Assembly (NCBI GenBank): GCA_963700375.1
Contig: CAVOXF010000006.1
Location: 248,001-312,000, forward strand
DNA: 64,000 nucleotides
Reading direction: 5' to 3'
Source: JAHEEL01 sp963700375
GTDB taxonomy: Bacteria > Actinomycetota > Acidimicrobiia > Spongiisociales > UBA5794
Below the pieces are notes generated by a model that searched no databases, was not told the origin of the DNA, and saw only the letters and a program-made list of their open reading frames with translations. The position numbers and the translations under genes were made by a program. Of this stretch, positions 24,314-32,959 are shown in pieces. Within the stretch, counting starts at the first letter, position 1; every line of letters starts with the position of its first letter.

Positions 24314-25821
24314 CTGAGCTCCTGGTTCCAGTCCCATGTCTCGAGATTCGAACGGATCCGGTCGAGGAAGAGCACGGCGGTGGAGCCGTCGAATGCCCGA
24401 TGATCCCACGTGAGTCCGAGATACCCGATGTGGCGCACGGCGATCATATCGGTCCCGTCCGGCAGGGTGACGACCGCTGGCCGCTTCGCAACCGTATCGG
24501 TCGAGAGGATCGCGACGTTCGGGAGGTTGATGATCGGCGCGCTCATGAACGAGCCGAACGGCCCGGGATTCGTGATGGTGAACGTGCTTCCCGAGATCTC
24601 GTCCGGGGTTACCTTGCCGTCACGCGTCTTCTGCGCCATCGTCCTGATGTTGCGGGCGAGACGCGTGAGCGTCTGACCGTCGGCGTCAGCGACGGTCGCT
24701 ACCAGGAGACCTTCCTGAGATAGGTCGACCGCGATACCGAGGTGGACCGCCCGATGATCGATCCGAGTGCCCGCATCGAGGTCGAGGGAGCTGTTCACCA
24801 CGGGGTAAGCCGCGAGTGCATCCATCGTCGCCCTGGCGATGAACGGAAGGTACGTCAGAGAGAAGCCTTCGTCCGCCTTGAACTTCTCGCGATGGGCGAG
24901 GCGGACTTGCTCGACGGGTTCGTAGTCGACCTCCACCGACGTCCACACGTGGGCGGCCGTCTGCTTCGCCCGGACCATGTGTTCGGCGATCGTGCGCCTG
25001 AGGCGCGGCAGTTCGGTTGTCTCGCCGTCGCCTCCCCCGGTGATCGTCACCTTGATCGGCGGTGCCGCAGCGGCCGTAGGGGCCGACTGTGGCACCGCTG
25101 CGGGCTGCGATTCGGGTGCCACAGCGGGCGCGGGCGCGGGAACGGGAGCGGGCGCGGGAGCGGGCGCGGGAGCGGGCGCGGGAGCGGCTTCGACGACGGT
25201 CTGAGGCGCTGGCGTCGCGGGAGCCGGCGCTACCGGTGCCGGCGGCGCGGCGATGAAGAGTTCGACGTCCTTGCGGGTGATCCGGCCGCCGTCGCCTGTG
25301 CCGACCACGAGATCGAGATCGACATTGTGCTCGGCAGCGAGACGCCGAACCACCGGCGAGAGCACGGCACGCCGCCCGGATCCGCGCGCAGGAGGCGGCG
25401 CAGGAGCCGGGTCCGGCGTCCCGGTCGGACCCATCGCGGGCGCAGGAGGCGGCGCAGGAGCCGGGTCCGGCGTCCCGGTCGGACCCATCGCGGGCGCAGG
25501 AGGCGGCGCAGGAGCCGGGTCCGGCGTCCCGGTCGGACCCATCGCCGGCGCAGCCGTGGCAGGAGCGTCATCCGAAGTCCCGGCTCCCCCACCGATCACC
25601 GCGATCGGCGTGCCGACGGCGACCGTCTCGCCGGCCTCGACCAGGATCTCGGTGATGACACCGGTCGCAGGCGACGGCATCTCCGTATCGACTTTGTCGG
25701 TCGAGATCTCTACGAGCACCTCGTCCTCGACGACGGAATCGCCGATCTGTTTGGCCCAACTCAGGATGGTTCCTTCAGTTACCGTCTCGCCGAGTTGCGG
25801 CATCGTCACGGTCACAGACAT
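24310..25821 (-). CDS. 2-oxo acid dehydrogenase E2 (dihydrolipoamide acyltransferase)
   Basis: 503 residues. N-terminal lipoyl domain with the lipoylated lysine in EISTDKVDTEM; a long Ala/Pro linker containing three identical 18-residue units; peripheral-subunit-binding domain (SPVVRRLAAEHNVDLDLV, GRITRKDVELF); a second Ala/Pro linker; catalytic domain ending in HRAFDGSTAV (HxxxDG). ATG 25821 is preceded by AAGGAG at 9 bases. No E1 gene is in the window, so whether the complex uses pyruvate, 2-oxoglutarate or branched-chain oxo acids is undecided. It lies between lpd and lipB-lipA in one operon. Confidence 0.93.
   Translation of the reverse strand: MSVTVTMPQLGETVTEGTILSWAKQIGDSVVEDEVLVEISTDKVDTEMPSPATGVITEILVEAGETVAVGTPIAVIGGGAGTSDDAPATAAPAMGPTGTPDPAPAPPPAPAMGPTGTPDPAPAPPPAPAMGPTGTPDPAPAPPPARGSGRRAVLSPVVRRLAAEHNVDLDLVVGTGDGGRITRKDVELFIAAPPAPVAPAPATPAPQTVVEAAPAPAPAPAPAPAPVPAPAPAVAPESQPAAVPQSAPTAAAAPPIKVTITGGGDGETTELPRLRRTIAEHMVRAKQTAAHVWTSVEVDYEPVEQVRLAHREKFKADEGFSLTYLPFIARATMDALAAYPVVNSSLDLDAGTRIDHRAVHLGIAVDLSQEGLLVATVADADGQTLTRLARNIRTMAQKTRDGKVTPDEISGSTFTITNPGPFGSFMSAPIINLPNVAILSTDTVAKRPAVVTLPDGTDMIAVRHIGYLGLTWDHRAFDGSTAVLFLDRIRSNLETWDWNQELR
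25387..25548. repeat. Three tandem 54-bp repeats in the E2 linker
   Basis: Units start at 25387, 25441 and 25495 with essentially no differences, encoding the 18-residue unit PAMGPTGTPDPAPAPPPA. Near identity at the DNA level points to recent duplication or ongoing homogenisation. Confidence 0.9.
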
Positions 25822-25861
25822 ATGGATGTGCTCCTTCGTCTCCGGAGTCTCGTGGACATCA

Positions 25862-27232
25862 TCAGTGGAGGGGTCGTCCGGTGGCCGCGAGCAGCGTCTC
25901 GCCGATGCCTTCGGAAATGGTCGGATGGGCGTGGATGAAGGCGGCCGCCTCGGCGGGAAGGGCTTCCCACCCGACCGCATACATCAATTCGTGGATGATC
26001 TCGCCTGCGATTGGGTCAACCACCGTGCCGCCAAGGATCGGCCCGTCCTTCTCTGCAACGATCTTGACCATGCCGCCGGTCTCACCGTGGATGATCGCCC
26101 GGCCGACGCCGCGCATGCCGTGGTCCGTGACGCTGACGTCGTAGCCCGCGGCGATCGCCTGTGCCTCGGTCATGCCAACCGATGCGGCCTCCGGGTGGGT
26201 GTAGACGATCATCGGGATGGCCCGGTAGTCCACCGGCGCACTCGCCCCCGTGGCGATGTGGGTAATGGCGGCGATCGCCTCGGCAAAGGCGACGTGAGCA
26301 AGCTGCGGTGTGCCGGCAACGATATCGCCGACGGCATAGACGTTTGGCGCGACCGTCTGCATGGTTTCGAGATTGACCGGGATGAACCCGCGGTCGGTTG
26401 TGATCCCTGCCGACTCGAGTCCGACCCCGTCGGTCACCGGTGCTCGACCGACGGCGACCAGTACCACGTCGACTTCGACCGATTCGTCGCCGGCGGGGAC
26501 GGTTACGCCGAACGGAGACACGACCGGGGGTCCAACCTGCACGCCGGTCTTGACCTTGATGCCCTTCTTGCGGAAGCTCCTGCCGAGTGCCTTGGCGGCG
26601 TCGGGCTCCATCCCGGGGATGATCTGGTCGAGAGCCTCGAAGAGATGCACTTCGCTCCCGACATCGGCAAGCATCGAGGCGAACTCGGCGCCGATCGCAC
26701 CCGCCCCAATGACCGCAACCCGCCGGGGTTGCTGCTGCCAATCGAGCGCCTGGTCGCTGGTAACGATCCTGACTCCGTCGATGTCGTAGCCGGGGACGGA
26801 ACGAGGGACCGATCCGGTTGCGACGATCGTCGCCGGAGTGGGCAGCATGGTCTTCGATCCATCTGCGGCCGTCACCTCGACGCCGCCAGCAACAACACGC
26901 CCGACGCCGTTGTGAACCTCGACGCCACGGGTCTTGAGCAGGCCCGAGAGGCCGGTCACGAGGCCGTCGACGATCTGGTTCTTCCTGGCGAGGGCGGCGG
27001 GCCAGTCGAGGCTGGGTTCGGCCGCACGCACACCGAAGTCCTTCGCGTGCTCAACGGTCTGATACACCGAGGCGGTCTCGAGCCACGCCTTCGCGGGAAT
27101 GCAACCTCGAATCAGACACGTGCCGCCGACGCGTTCTTTCTCGATGAGCGCGACCGAGAGTCCGAAGTTGTGCGCGTAGAGCGCCGAAGCGTAGCCGCCG
27201 GGACCCCCACCAATGATGACGACGTCGTGCAC
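25862..27232 (-). CDS. lpdA: Dihydrolipoyl dehydrogenase (E3)
   Basis: Flavoprotein reoxidising dihydrolipoyl groups with NAD. 456 residues. FAD site IIGGGPGGYASAL, redox disulfide GGTCLIRGCIPAK, NAD site VIGAGAIGAEFASML, second FAD segment NVYAVGDIV, and the C-terminal HAHPTISE with the catalytic histidine and glutamate. GTG 27232 has GGAGG 5 bases upstream. It is the first gene of the lipoate operon (lpd, E2, lipB-lipA, M24 peptidase), 40 bases before the E2 gene. Confidence 0.95.
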   Translation of the reverse strand: MHDVVIIGGGPGGYASALYAHNFGLSVALIEKERVGGTCLIRGCIPAKAWLETASVYQTVEHAKDFGVRAAEPSLDWPAALARKNQIVDGLVTGLSGLLKTRGVEVHNGVGRVVAGGVEVTAADGSKTMLPTPATIVATGSVPRSVPGYDIDGVRIVTSDQALDWQQQPRRVAVIGAGAIGAEFASMLADVGSEVHLFEALDQIIPGMEPDAAKALGRSFRKKGIKVKTGVQVGPPVVSPFGVTVPAGDESVEVDVVLVAVGRAPVTDGVGLESAGITTDRGFIPVNLETMQTVAPNVYAVGDIVAGTPQLAHVAFAEAIAAITHIATGASAPVDYRAIPMIVYTHPEAASVGMTEAQAIAAGYDVSVTDHGMRGVGRAIIHGETGGMVKIVAEKDGPILGGTVVDPIAGEIIHELMYAVGWEALPAEAAAFIHAHPTISEGIGETLLAATGRPLH

Positions 27233-27309
27233 CGATTCCTCCAGTTGAACCCGCTTCGAGACTAGCCCGTCCGAGATTGTTGTCTCGACGTCGTTACGAT
27301 CGTTCCACC

Positions 27310-27396
27310 GTGCAAACCCGCTACCTCATCCTCGCGTCGCTCATCGCGGGCATGGCGATTCTTGTCGCCGCCGCCGTGTGGTTCGCCCACGTGTAG
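27310..27396 (+). CDS. Possible 28-residue single-span membrane protein
   Basis: GTG start, TAG stop. Encodes a two-residue head, an arginine, and one hydrophobic helix (YLILASLIAGMAILVAAAVW) ending in FAHV. Almost all third positions are G or C, as in the real genes around it. TACGAT ends 9 bases before the GTG, the same arrangement as before sufU. It is divergent from lpd and stands alone. No family recognised; it could still be chance. Confidence 0.45.
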   Translation: MQTRYLILASLIAGMAILVAAAVWFAHV

Positions 27397-27413
27397 GACG
27401 CGATTCCAGGTAT

Positions 27414-28253
27414 CTAGGCCGAATCCGGCTCGAGGAGGCGAAGCGCGTTGTCGCGCAGGACGCGATCCCGCGTCGACGCCGCCACAGACCGTGGTGCCCA
27501 CCCATCGAGCGCTGCGTCGAGTGAGGCGAAACACCAGTCGCTGCCGAACAGGCAACGGTCCGCGTCGAGGTCGTCGAAATCCTCCGCAAACGACCGAGCG
27601 CCGACACCGACGAGATTCAGCCACACGTTGGCCTTGTGCGCCGCGATGGCGACCGCATCATCCCGCCAGAGCCGTCCGAGGTGGGCGATGACGATCCTGA
27701 GATCCGGGAACGTTGCTGCCACTTCGTCGACAGCCCGCGGATCGCCATGGGAGAGTCGGAGACCCGAGCCACCTGGTGTGCCTGCGCCCAGCCGGGACGA
27801 ACCGGTGTGGAACAGACAGACCAGGCCATGCTCGGAGGCGGTCTCGTAGATTGCAAATGCCGATCGGGATGCCGGATCGAATCCCTGTCCTACGGGATGA
27901 AAGGCGAGCCCCGCCAACCCCATCCGCGCGGCCGAGTGCACACCGGCCACAGCCCGGGCGCCGCGAGCAGGATCGATCGACCCGAACCCATAGAACACGT
28001 CGGGATGGGCACTCACCATGGCCGCGACGTCCTCGCTCGAGAACGGCCGCATGCGGGTGATGGTCTCGGTGTCCCATCCGAGCAGCACCGCCTTCCCGTT
28101 CCGGTTCCGGTACTCGGCCGCGACCTCGTCGGTCGTGAGCACCACCGGATCCAGACCCGTCCGGGCATTGATCTGCCCGACGTACGGCGCGAGTGGACCG
28201 GAGAGCAACGGCTCGACCGGGGGGTGGACGTGGAAATCGATGAAGTCGGTCAA
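27414..28253 (-). CDS. Amidohydrolase family protein (ACMSD-like TIM barrel)
   Basis: 279 residues. Metal-dependent hydrolase or decarboxylase of the COG2159 group: N-terminal IDFHVHPP (HxH), then GLAFHPVG, CLFHTGSS, IVIAHLGRLW and CLFGSDWCF, giving the histidines and the aspartate of the active site in the expected order. Substrate unknown; small aromatic or hydroxy acids are typical of the family. The ATG overlaps the stop of the 67-residue gene upstream as ATGA. Confidence 0.88.
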   Translation of the reverse strand: MTDFIDFHVHPPVEPLLSGPLAPYVGQINARTGLDPVVLTTDEVAAEYRNRNGKAVLLGWDTETITRMRPFSSEDVAAMVSAHPDVFYGFGSIDPARGARAVAGVHSAARMGLAGLAFHPVGQGFDPASRSAFAIYETASEHGLVCLFHTGSSRLGAGTPGGSGLRLSHGDPRAVDEVAATFPDLRIVIAHLGRLWRDDAVAIAAHKANVWLNLVGVGARSFAEDFDDLDADRCLFGSDWCFASLDAALDGWAPRSVAASTRDRVLRDNALRLLEPDSA

Positions 28254-28453
28254 CGGGGGCCGAATCCACGATTCGCGGCTTCGGCGAGAGAGTCCGGGCC
28301 GAATGCCTGGAGGAGTCCGGCAGCGACGAGATCACGGTCGGCCATGCGCTCCTCGAGCGCGGCGGAATCGGCCGGGTCGTCACAGTCATAGACGAGCATG
28401 TCGTCACGAGTCCCGACGAAGCGATTGTGCTGGAAGCGGCGGAGTCGACCCAT
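28250..28453 (-). CDS. Hypothetical 67-residue protein coupled to the amidohydrolase
   Basis: Not recognised. Basic N-terminus (GRLRRFQHNRFVGTRDDM), an acidic centre with YDCDDPADSAALEER and a C-terminus ending RGFGPR; no membrane segment. It is kept as real because it has a leaderless-type TATCGT (28460-28465) 6 bases before its ATG and an ATGA overlap with the amidohydrolase. One cysteine next to three aspartates is its only notable local feature. Confidence 0.65.
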   Translation of the reverse strand: MGRLRRFQHNRFVGTRDDMLVYDCDDPADSAALEERMADRDLVAAGLLQAFGPDSLAEAANRGFGPR

Positions 28454-28471
28454 GCGCCGACGATAGTCCGC

Positions 28472-28909
28472 TCAGATCTCGGAGAGTTGCACGGTCGCGG
28501 CCGACACGCCGCTCCCGCCTGTCTTCACCCTGATCACACCCTCGAGCCCGTCACCGGTGAACTCGATCAGCCACTCGGCATCGGTGCCATCGGATGTTGT
28601 GATCTCGTAGCCCCGTGGCGGCAGGTTCTCCTCGAAGTAGTCGACGACGGCGGTGGTGTCCGCCGGGAAGGTGAGGATCATCTCGGTGAGTACCCGGTTG
28701 GCGTCGACGAGAGTGGCGCCGACCCGCGCCTGGTCCGGCACCGGGAACGAACTCGGGACCGTTTCAGGGATCGACCCCCTCCCGAACACGACCGCCGACG
28801 GGTCGGCGGTCGATGTGGTCGTGTCCGTGGACGAATCGTCGCACGAAGTCGCCATCAAGGCGATTCCCAGAAGCGCAACGGCGATGGCGATCGATCTGAT
28901 CAGGCGCAT
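28472..28909 (-). CDS. Hypothetical lipoprotein
   Basis: 145 residues. Signal peptide with lipobox LMATSC at about residues 17-22, so it is probably lipid-anchored at the membrane surface. A short Asp/Ser/Thr linker is followed by a small domain (VVFGRGSIPETVPSSFPVPDQARVG, FPADTTAVVDYFEENLPPRGYEI, GVIRVKTGG) resembling small actinobacterial lipoprotein domains of unknown function. TACAAT at 28916-28921 ends 6 bases before the ATG. Confidence 0.8.
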   Translation of the reverse strand: MRLIRSIAIAVALLGIALMATSCDDSSTDTTTSTADPSAVVFGRGSIPETVPSSFPVPDQARVGATLVDANRVLTEMILTFPADTTAVVDYFEENLPPRGYEITTSDGTDAEWLIEFTGDGLEGVIRVKTGGSGVSAATVQLSEI

Positions 28910-28915
28910 TGACGG

Positions 28916-28921
28916 ATTGTA
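28916..28921 (-). promoter_or_regulatory. Leaderless-type -10 (TACAAT) of the lipoprotein gene
   Basis: TACAAT on the minus strand, 6 bases, then ATG at 28909; no Shine-Dalgarno fits. Confidence 0.55.
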
Positions 28922-28935
28922 TGGGATGGCCCGAC

Positions 28936-29346
28936 CTAGGACTCGGGATCGACCGGTCCCCCAACGGCGCCGATGGCTCGCAGGTAGTCGGCCTGGAGGT
29001 CGAGTACGGCGAAGATGACGTCGGGCTCGTACGCGTGGCCGTTGGCATACGACCGCTCCTGAACGAACTCGGCAGCATCGACGCCTCCGACGACCGCCGG
29101 ACCATCCCGCTTCGACGGTTGCTGGAGGTACAGCATCTCCCATTCGAGGATGCGCCGGATGTCGGTCTGGTCGATCGACCGGGCCGTGGCCTCGGGGAGT
29201 CGCTCCCACACGTAGACCACGGCGTCGTCGACCCCGTAGACCGTGACGCCGTCGTCGACGCGCCTTCCATGTTCCTGGGCCAGCATCCCGACGGCGAACA
29301 CCAGCAGCACCAAGACCAAGGCGATCACGAGCAGGAGCGGACCCAT
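28936..29346 (-). CDS. Hypothetical membrane-anchored protein
   Basis: 136 residues: one N-terminal membrane helix (LLLVIALVLVLLVFAVGML), then a soluble domain of about 110 residues with VYVWERLPEATARSIDQTDIRRILEWEMLYLQQ and EPDVIFAVLDLQADYLRAIGAV. The domain looks helical. Family not recognised. TAGCCT at 29353-29358 ends 6 bases before the ATG. It is divergent from the DsbB-like gene. Confidence 0.75.
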   Translation of the reverse strand: MGPLLLVIALVLVLLVFAVGMLAQEHGRRVDDGVTVYGVDDAVVYVWERLPEATARSIDQTDIRRILEWEMLYLQQPSKRDGPAVVGGVDAAEFVQERSYANGHAYEPDVIFAVLDLQADYLRAIGAVGGPVDPES

Positions 29347-29352
29347 GTCGGC

Positions 29353-29358
29353 AGGCTA
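29353..29358 (-). promoter_or_regulatory. Leaderless-type -10 (TAGCCT) of the membrane-anchored protein gene
   Basis: TAGCCT on the minus strand, 6 bases, ATG at 29346. Confidence 0.5.
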
Positions 29359-29407
29359 CCGACAAACGGCCCCCGAAGAGGATCACCCCCTGGTACCTTC
29401 CACGCTC

Positions 29408-30004
29408 ATGGACTATCAAACGATGCGGTTCTTCTTCGCCCTCCTCGCCCTCGCGGCGAACGCGGCGACGATTGGAATCATCGCCGTGGCGATCGCCGGT
29501 CGCATGGGATCCGGCGGAGCCGACCTCCGGGACCGGGTCTTCGAAGCCCTCCGGGGTCTCGAACTCTGGCTGGCGTTCGTGGTCGCAACGACTGCGACAC
29601 TCGGGAGCCTGTACCTCTCCGAAATCGTTCACCTGATTCCCTGCACGTTCTGCTGGTACCAGCGGATCGCGATGTACCCCCTCGTGGTGCTGCTGGGGCT
29701 TGCGGCGTGGCGCACGGATCACGGGATCCGCATCTACGCGGCGACGCTCGCCTCGATCGGGGCGGTCATCGCCGCCTACCACCGCTTGATCCAGGTGTTC
29801 CCAAACCTCAGCGGATCATCCTGCTCCACCGGAGTTCCGTGCACGGCCGCCTACTTCACCGAATTCGGATTCGTGACCATCCCGTACATGGCGCTGAGCG
29901 GCTTCCTGCTCATCCTGGCGCTGCTCTGGATCGATCGCTCTAATAGCCCCACACCCCGGGCATCATTGTCCGACGCCCAACCGGCATCATCGTCCGACGC
30001 CTAA
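29408..30004 (+). CDS. DsbB-like disulfide bond formation protein
   Basis: 198 residues, five predicted membrane helices. DsbB-family redox pairs: CTFCWYQR near the start of a helix, and a second loop with CSTGVPC. It would pass electrons from a secreted thiol oxidase to quinone. The fused C-terminal tail is Ser/Pro-rich and contains a short direct repeat (CATCATTGTCCGACGCC and CATCATCGTCCGACGCC). TACCTT at 29394-29399 ends 8 bases before the ATG. The thioredoxin-like gene begins 13 bases downstream, so the two are an operon and probable redox partners. Actinobacteria more often use VKOR, so a DsbB is notable. Confidence 0.87.
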   Translation: MDYQTMRFFFALLALAANAATIGIIAVAIAGRMGSGGADLRDRVFEALRGLELWLAFVVATTATLGSLYLSEIVHLIPCTFCWYQRIAMYPLVVLLGLAAWRTDHGIRIYAATLASIGAVIAAYHRLIQVFPNLSGSSCSTGVPCTAAYFTEFGFVTIPYMALSGFLLILALLWIDRSNSPTPRASLSDAQPASSSDA

Positions 30005-30017
30005 GAGGAGTCCACCC

Positions 30018-30659
30018 ATGGCAGCGTCCACCAAGAATCAATCGTCGAGTTCTGGCAATCCGCAAGCGCTCAAGATCGTCGGCATCATCGCCACCGTCAT
30101 CGTCGTGCTGTTGCTCGTAGCCGTCGTCGCAGGGGTCTTCGGCAACGAGGAACCCGGCAACGAGTACGGCGACCCCCAGGTCAGCGGCCAACTCACACCC
30201 ATGCCGTTCGACGCGGCCGTTGACGACACCGCAGCCGGGGAGACGGCGCCGACGGTCATCGGACAAGATTTCGAAGGCAAGGAGGTTCGCATCGAGAACG
30301 ATGGGCGGGCCAAAGCGATCGTTCTGCTTGCCCACTGGTGCTCCCATTGCCAGGTCGAAGTCCCGATGGTGCAGGGGTGGCTCGATTCGGGCGGGGGCGT
30401 CGACGGTGTCGACCTGTACTCGGTGGCGACCGCCATGAACTCGACGCAGGGCAACTACCCGCCGTCCGAGTGGCTCGAACGCGAGGGATGGACCGTGCCG
30501 GTCGTCCGCGACGATGCCGACAGCACGGTTCACGCGGCATACGGGTCGGGTGGGTTTCCGTTCTGGGTCTTCGTGAATAGCGACGGGACCGTCGCCCTCC
30601 GCGCTTCGGGAGAAACGTCGGTCGCTCAACTCGAGGAATGGATGTCGTCGCTCTCATAG
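30018..30659 (+). CDS. Membrane-anchored thioredoxin-fold protein (TlpA/DsbA-like)
   Basis: 213 residues. One N-terminal membrane helix (IVGIIATVIVVLLLVAVVAGV), a linker, then a thioredoxin fold with active site HWCSHCQ and cis-proline segment GGFPFWVF. The domain should face the outside of the cell. Preceded by GAGGAG at about 7 bases. Together with the DsbB-like protein it forms a candidate disulfide-forming pair; a reducing role in cytochrome maturation is less likely as no ccs genes are near. Confidence 0.88.
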   Translation: MAASTKNQSSSSGNPQALKIVGIIATVIVVLLLVAVVAGVFGNEEPGNEYGDPQVSGQLTPMPFDAAVDDTAAGETAPTVIGQDFEGKEVRIENDGRAKAIVLLAHWCSHCQVEVPMVQGWLDSGGGVDGVDLYSVATAMNSTQGNYPPSEWLEREGWTVPVVRDDADSTVHAAYGSGGFPFWVFVNSDGTVALRASGETSVAQLEEWMSSLS

Positions 30660-30697
30660 GAGGTCGACTTCGGGGATCTGCGACGGATGGAGGCGCC

Positions 30698-31627
30698 GTG
30701 GAATTCGGATTGATGGTCGAGCCGCAGGTTGGGGGTTCGTACGCCCGCTTGCGTGAGCTCGCCCAATGGGCCGAGCGCATCGACCTTGACGCCTTCGCTC
30801 GCTCCGACCACTTCCTGAACCAGGAACGCTCAGCGCCGGCCACCGATGCCATGACCACCTACGGCGGCCTCGCGGAGACGACAAACAGGATCCAACTCGT
30901 CGTCCTCGTCACTCCGCTCACGTTCCGTCACCCCGCGGTGATAGCGAAGACCGCGACAACACTTGATGAGATGTCCGGAGGGCGGTTCGCCCTCGGCATC
31001 GGCACGGGGTGGATGCAGTCCGAGCACGATGCCTTCGGCCTTGACCTGCCGCCGCTCGGCGAGCGGTTCGATCGGCTTTTCGAGACGCTCTCGTACGTGC
31101 GGGCCGCCTTCGACTCTGTTCAGGGCTTCGCCGGCGAGTACTACCACCTCGATCCGATCGAGGTTCTCCCCCACCCGATCAAGGTCCCGATCGTCGTCGG
31201 TGGCGGCGGTCCAAAGAAGACGCCCACCTATGCCGGACGATTCGCCGACGAGTACAACCTATTCGTCACGGACAGCGAGACGCTCGGTCAACGCCTCGAC
31301 GTCATGCAGAACGCTGCCATCGAAGCGGGTCGGAGCCCTGACGCCGTGCGGGTGAGCCTCGCCGGCCCGGCCGTCGTGGCTCCAGACGAGGATTCGTATC
31401 GAGCGATGCTCGAAACGCGCGGTGCTCGTCGCGACCAATCCGCGGATGAGTACGAGGCGTTCCTCCGCGAGCGCAACATCCCTCACGGCACGCCGGACGC
31501 TGCCCGGGCGTCGGTCAGGGCACTCGAAGACCTGGGCGTGAGCCGCTACTACATCCAGGAGTACCGGGACCTCGCCGACGTCGACACCGACTCACTCGAG
31601 ACGGCATTCGGCATCCTCCGGTCGTGA
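30698..31627 (+). CDS. LLM class F420-dependent oxidoreductase
   Basis: 309 residues, luciferase-like TIM barrel. Typical segments: RSDHFLNQ, RIQLVVLVTPLTFRHPAVIAK, TLDEMSGGRFALGIGTGW, HPIKVPIVVGGGGPKKTP. GTG 30698 is chosen because GGAGG lies 4 bases before it and homologues begin at EFGLMVEPQ; the ATG at 30638 lies inside the preceding gene. Reaction unknown. Cofactor F420 use is inferred from family and from cofE at the left end of the window. Confidence 0.87.
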   Translation: MEFGLMVEPQVGGSYARLRELAQWAERIDLDAFARSDHFLNQERSAPATDAMTTYGGLAETTNRIQLVVLVTPLTFRHPAVIAKTATTLDEMSGGRFALGIGTGWMQSEHDAFGLDLPPLGERFDRLFETLSYVRAAFDSVQGFAGEYYHLDPIEVLPHPIKVPIVVGGGGPKKTPTYAGRFADEYNLFVTDSETLGQRLDVMQNAAIEAGRSPDAVRVSLAGPAVVAPDEDSYRAMLETRGARRDQSADEYEAFLRERNIPHGTPDAARASVRALEDLGVSRYYIQEYRDLADVDTDSLETAFGILRS

Positions 31628-31631
31628 ATCG

Positions 31632-32165
31632 GTGAGTCCCCCCGCATTCGATCGCGAGGCGCTCATCGCGGAGCGGAACGCACGTGACGAGTTCCTCTCC
31701 GGTCACTACGCATCGCCGATCCCTGAAGAAGCCCGGTTGACGTTCGCAGGCGCCGCCTACTTCGAGCCAGATGAGCGGTTCGTGTTCATCGGGCGGTTCG
31801 TACCAGCGACCGGCACCGTGTCGATACCGTCATCGACCGGCACCGAAAGCAGATACCGGTCCGTTGGGAGCGTCCAAATCGCGGTCGAAGGCCTGCCATA
31901 CAACCTCACAGTCCTCGATGATGGCGACGGCGGCGCATTCGTACCGTTCGGGGATGCGACCAACGGCCAGAGCACGTATGGGGGCGGCCGCTACGTCGCC
32001 GTCGAGGTCCACGCCGACGGGACCGCGACCGTCAACTTCAACCGGGCCGTGAACCCCTACTGCGCATACGACGAGGAGTACTCGTGCCCGCTGCCGCCGC
32101 CCGGAAACTCCATCGCGGCTGCGGTCGAAGCCGGTGAGCGATTGCTGCCCGAACGCTTGATGTGA
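31632..32165 (+). CDS. DUF1684 family protein
   Basis: 177 residues from a GTG four bases after the previous stop. Family signatures: SGHYASPIPEEARLTFAG, YFEPDERFVFIGRF, and the C-terminal NPYCAYDEEYSCPLPPPGNSIAAAVEAGE. No signal peptide. Function of DUF1684 is not known; the conserved NPYCAY and CPLPPP cysteines suggest a metal or redox site, which is inference. It lies at the end of the LLM transcript and before the suf genes. Confidence 0.87.
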   Translation: MSPPAFDREALIAERNARDEFLSGHYASPIPEEARLTFAGAAYFEPDERFVFIGRFVPATGTVSIPSSTGTESRYRSVGSVQIAVEGLPYNLTVLDDGDGGAFVPFGDATNGQSTYGGGRYVAVEVHADGTATVNFNRAVNPYCAYDEEYSCPLPPPGNSIAAAVEAGERLLPERLM

Positions 32166-32193
32166 ACCGGGGAGATACGGGTCCGCAACTCCC

Positions 32194-32199
32194 TAATCT
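32194..32199 (+). promoter_or_regulatory. Leaderless-type -10 (TAATCT) of sufC-sufS-sufU
   Basis: TAATCT, 7 bases, ATG at 32207, no ribosome site between them. Confidence 0.55.
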
Positions 32200-32206
32200 C
32201 GAACAT

Positions 32207-32955
<749 letters not shown>

Positions 32956-32959
<4 letters not shown>

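Noticed and set aside
25253..27265. A 670-residue open frame on the plus strand opposite the E2 and lpd genes
   Set aside because: It is a shadow of high-GC coding on the other strand: no domain, very Arg/Gly/Asp-rich composition, and the opposite strand encodes two fully recognisable proteins.
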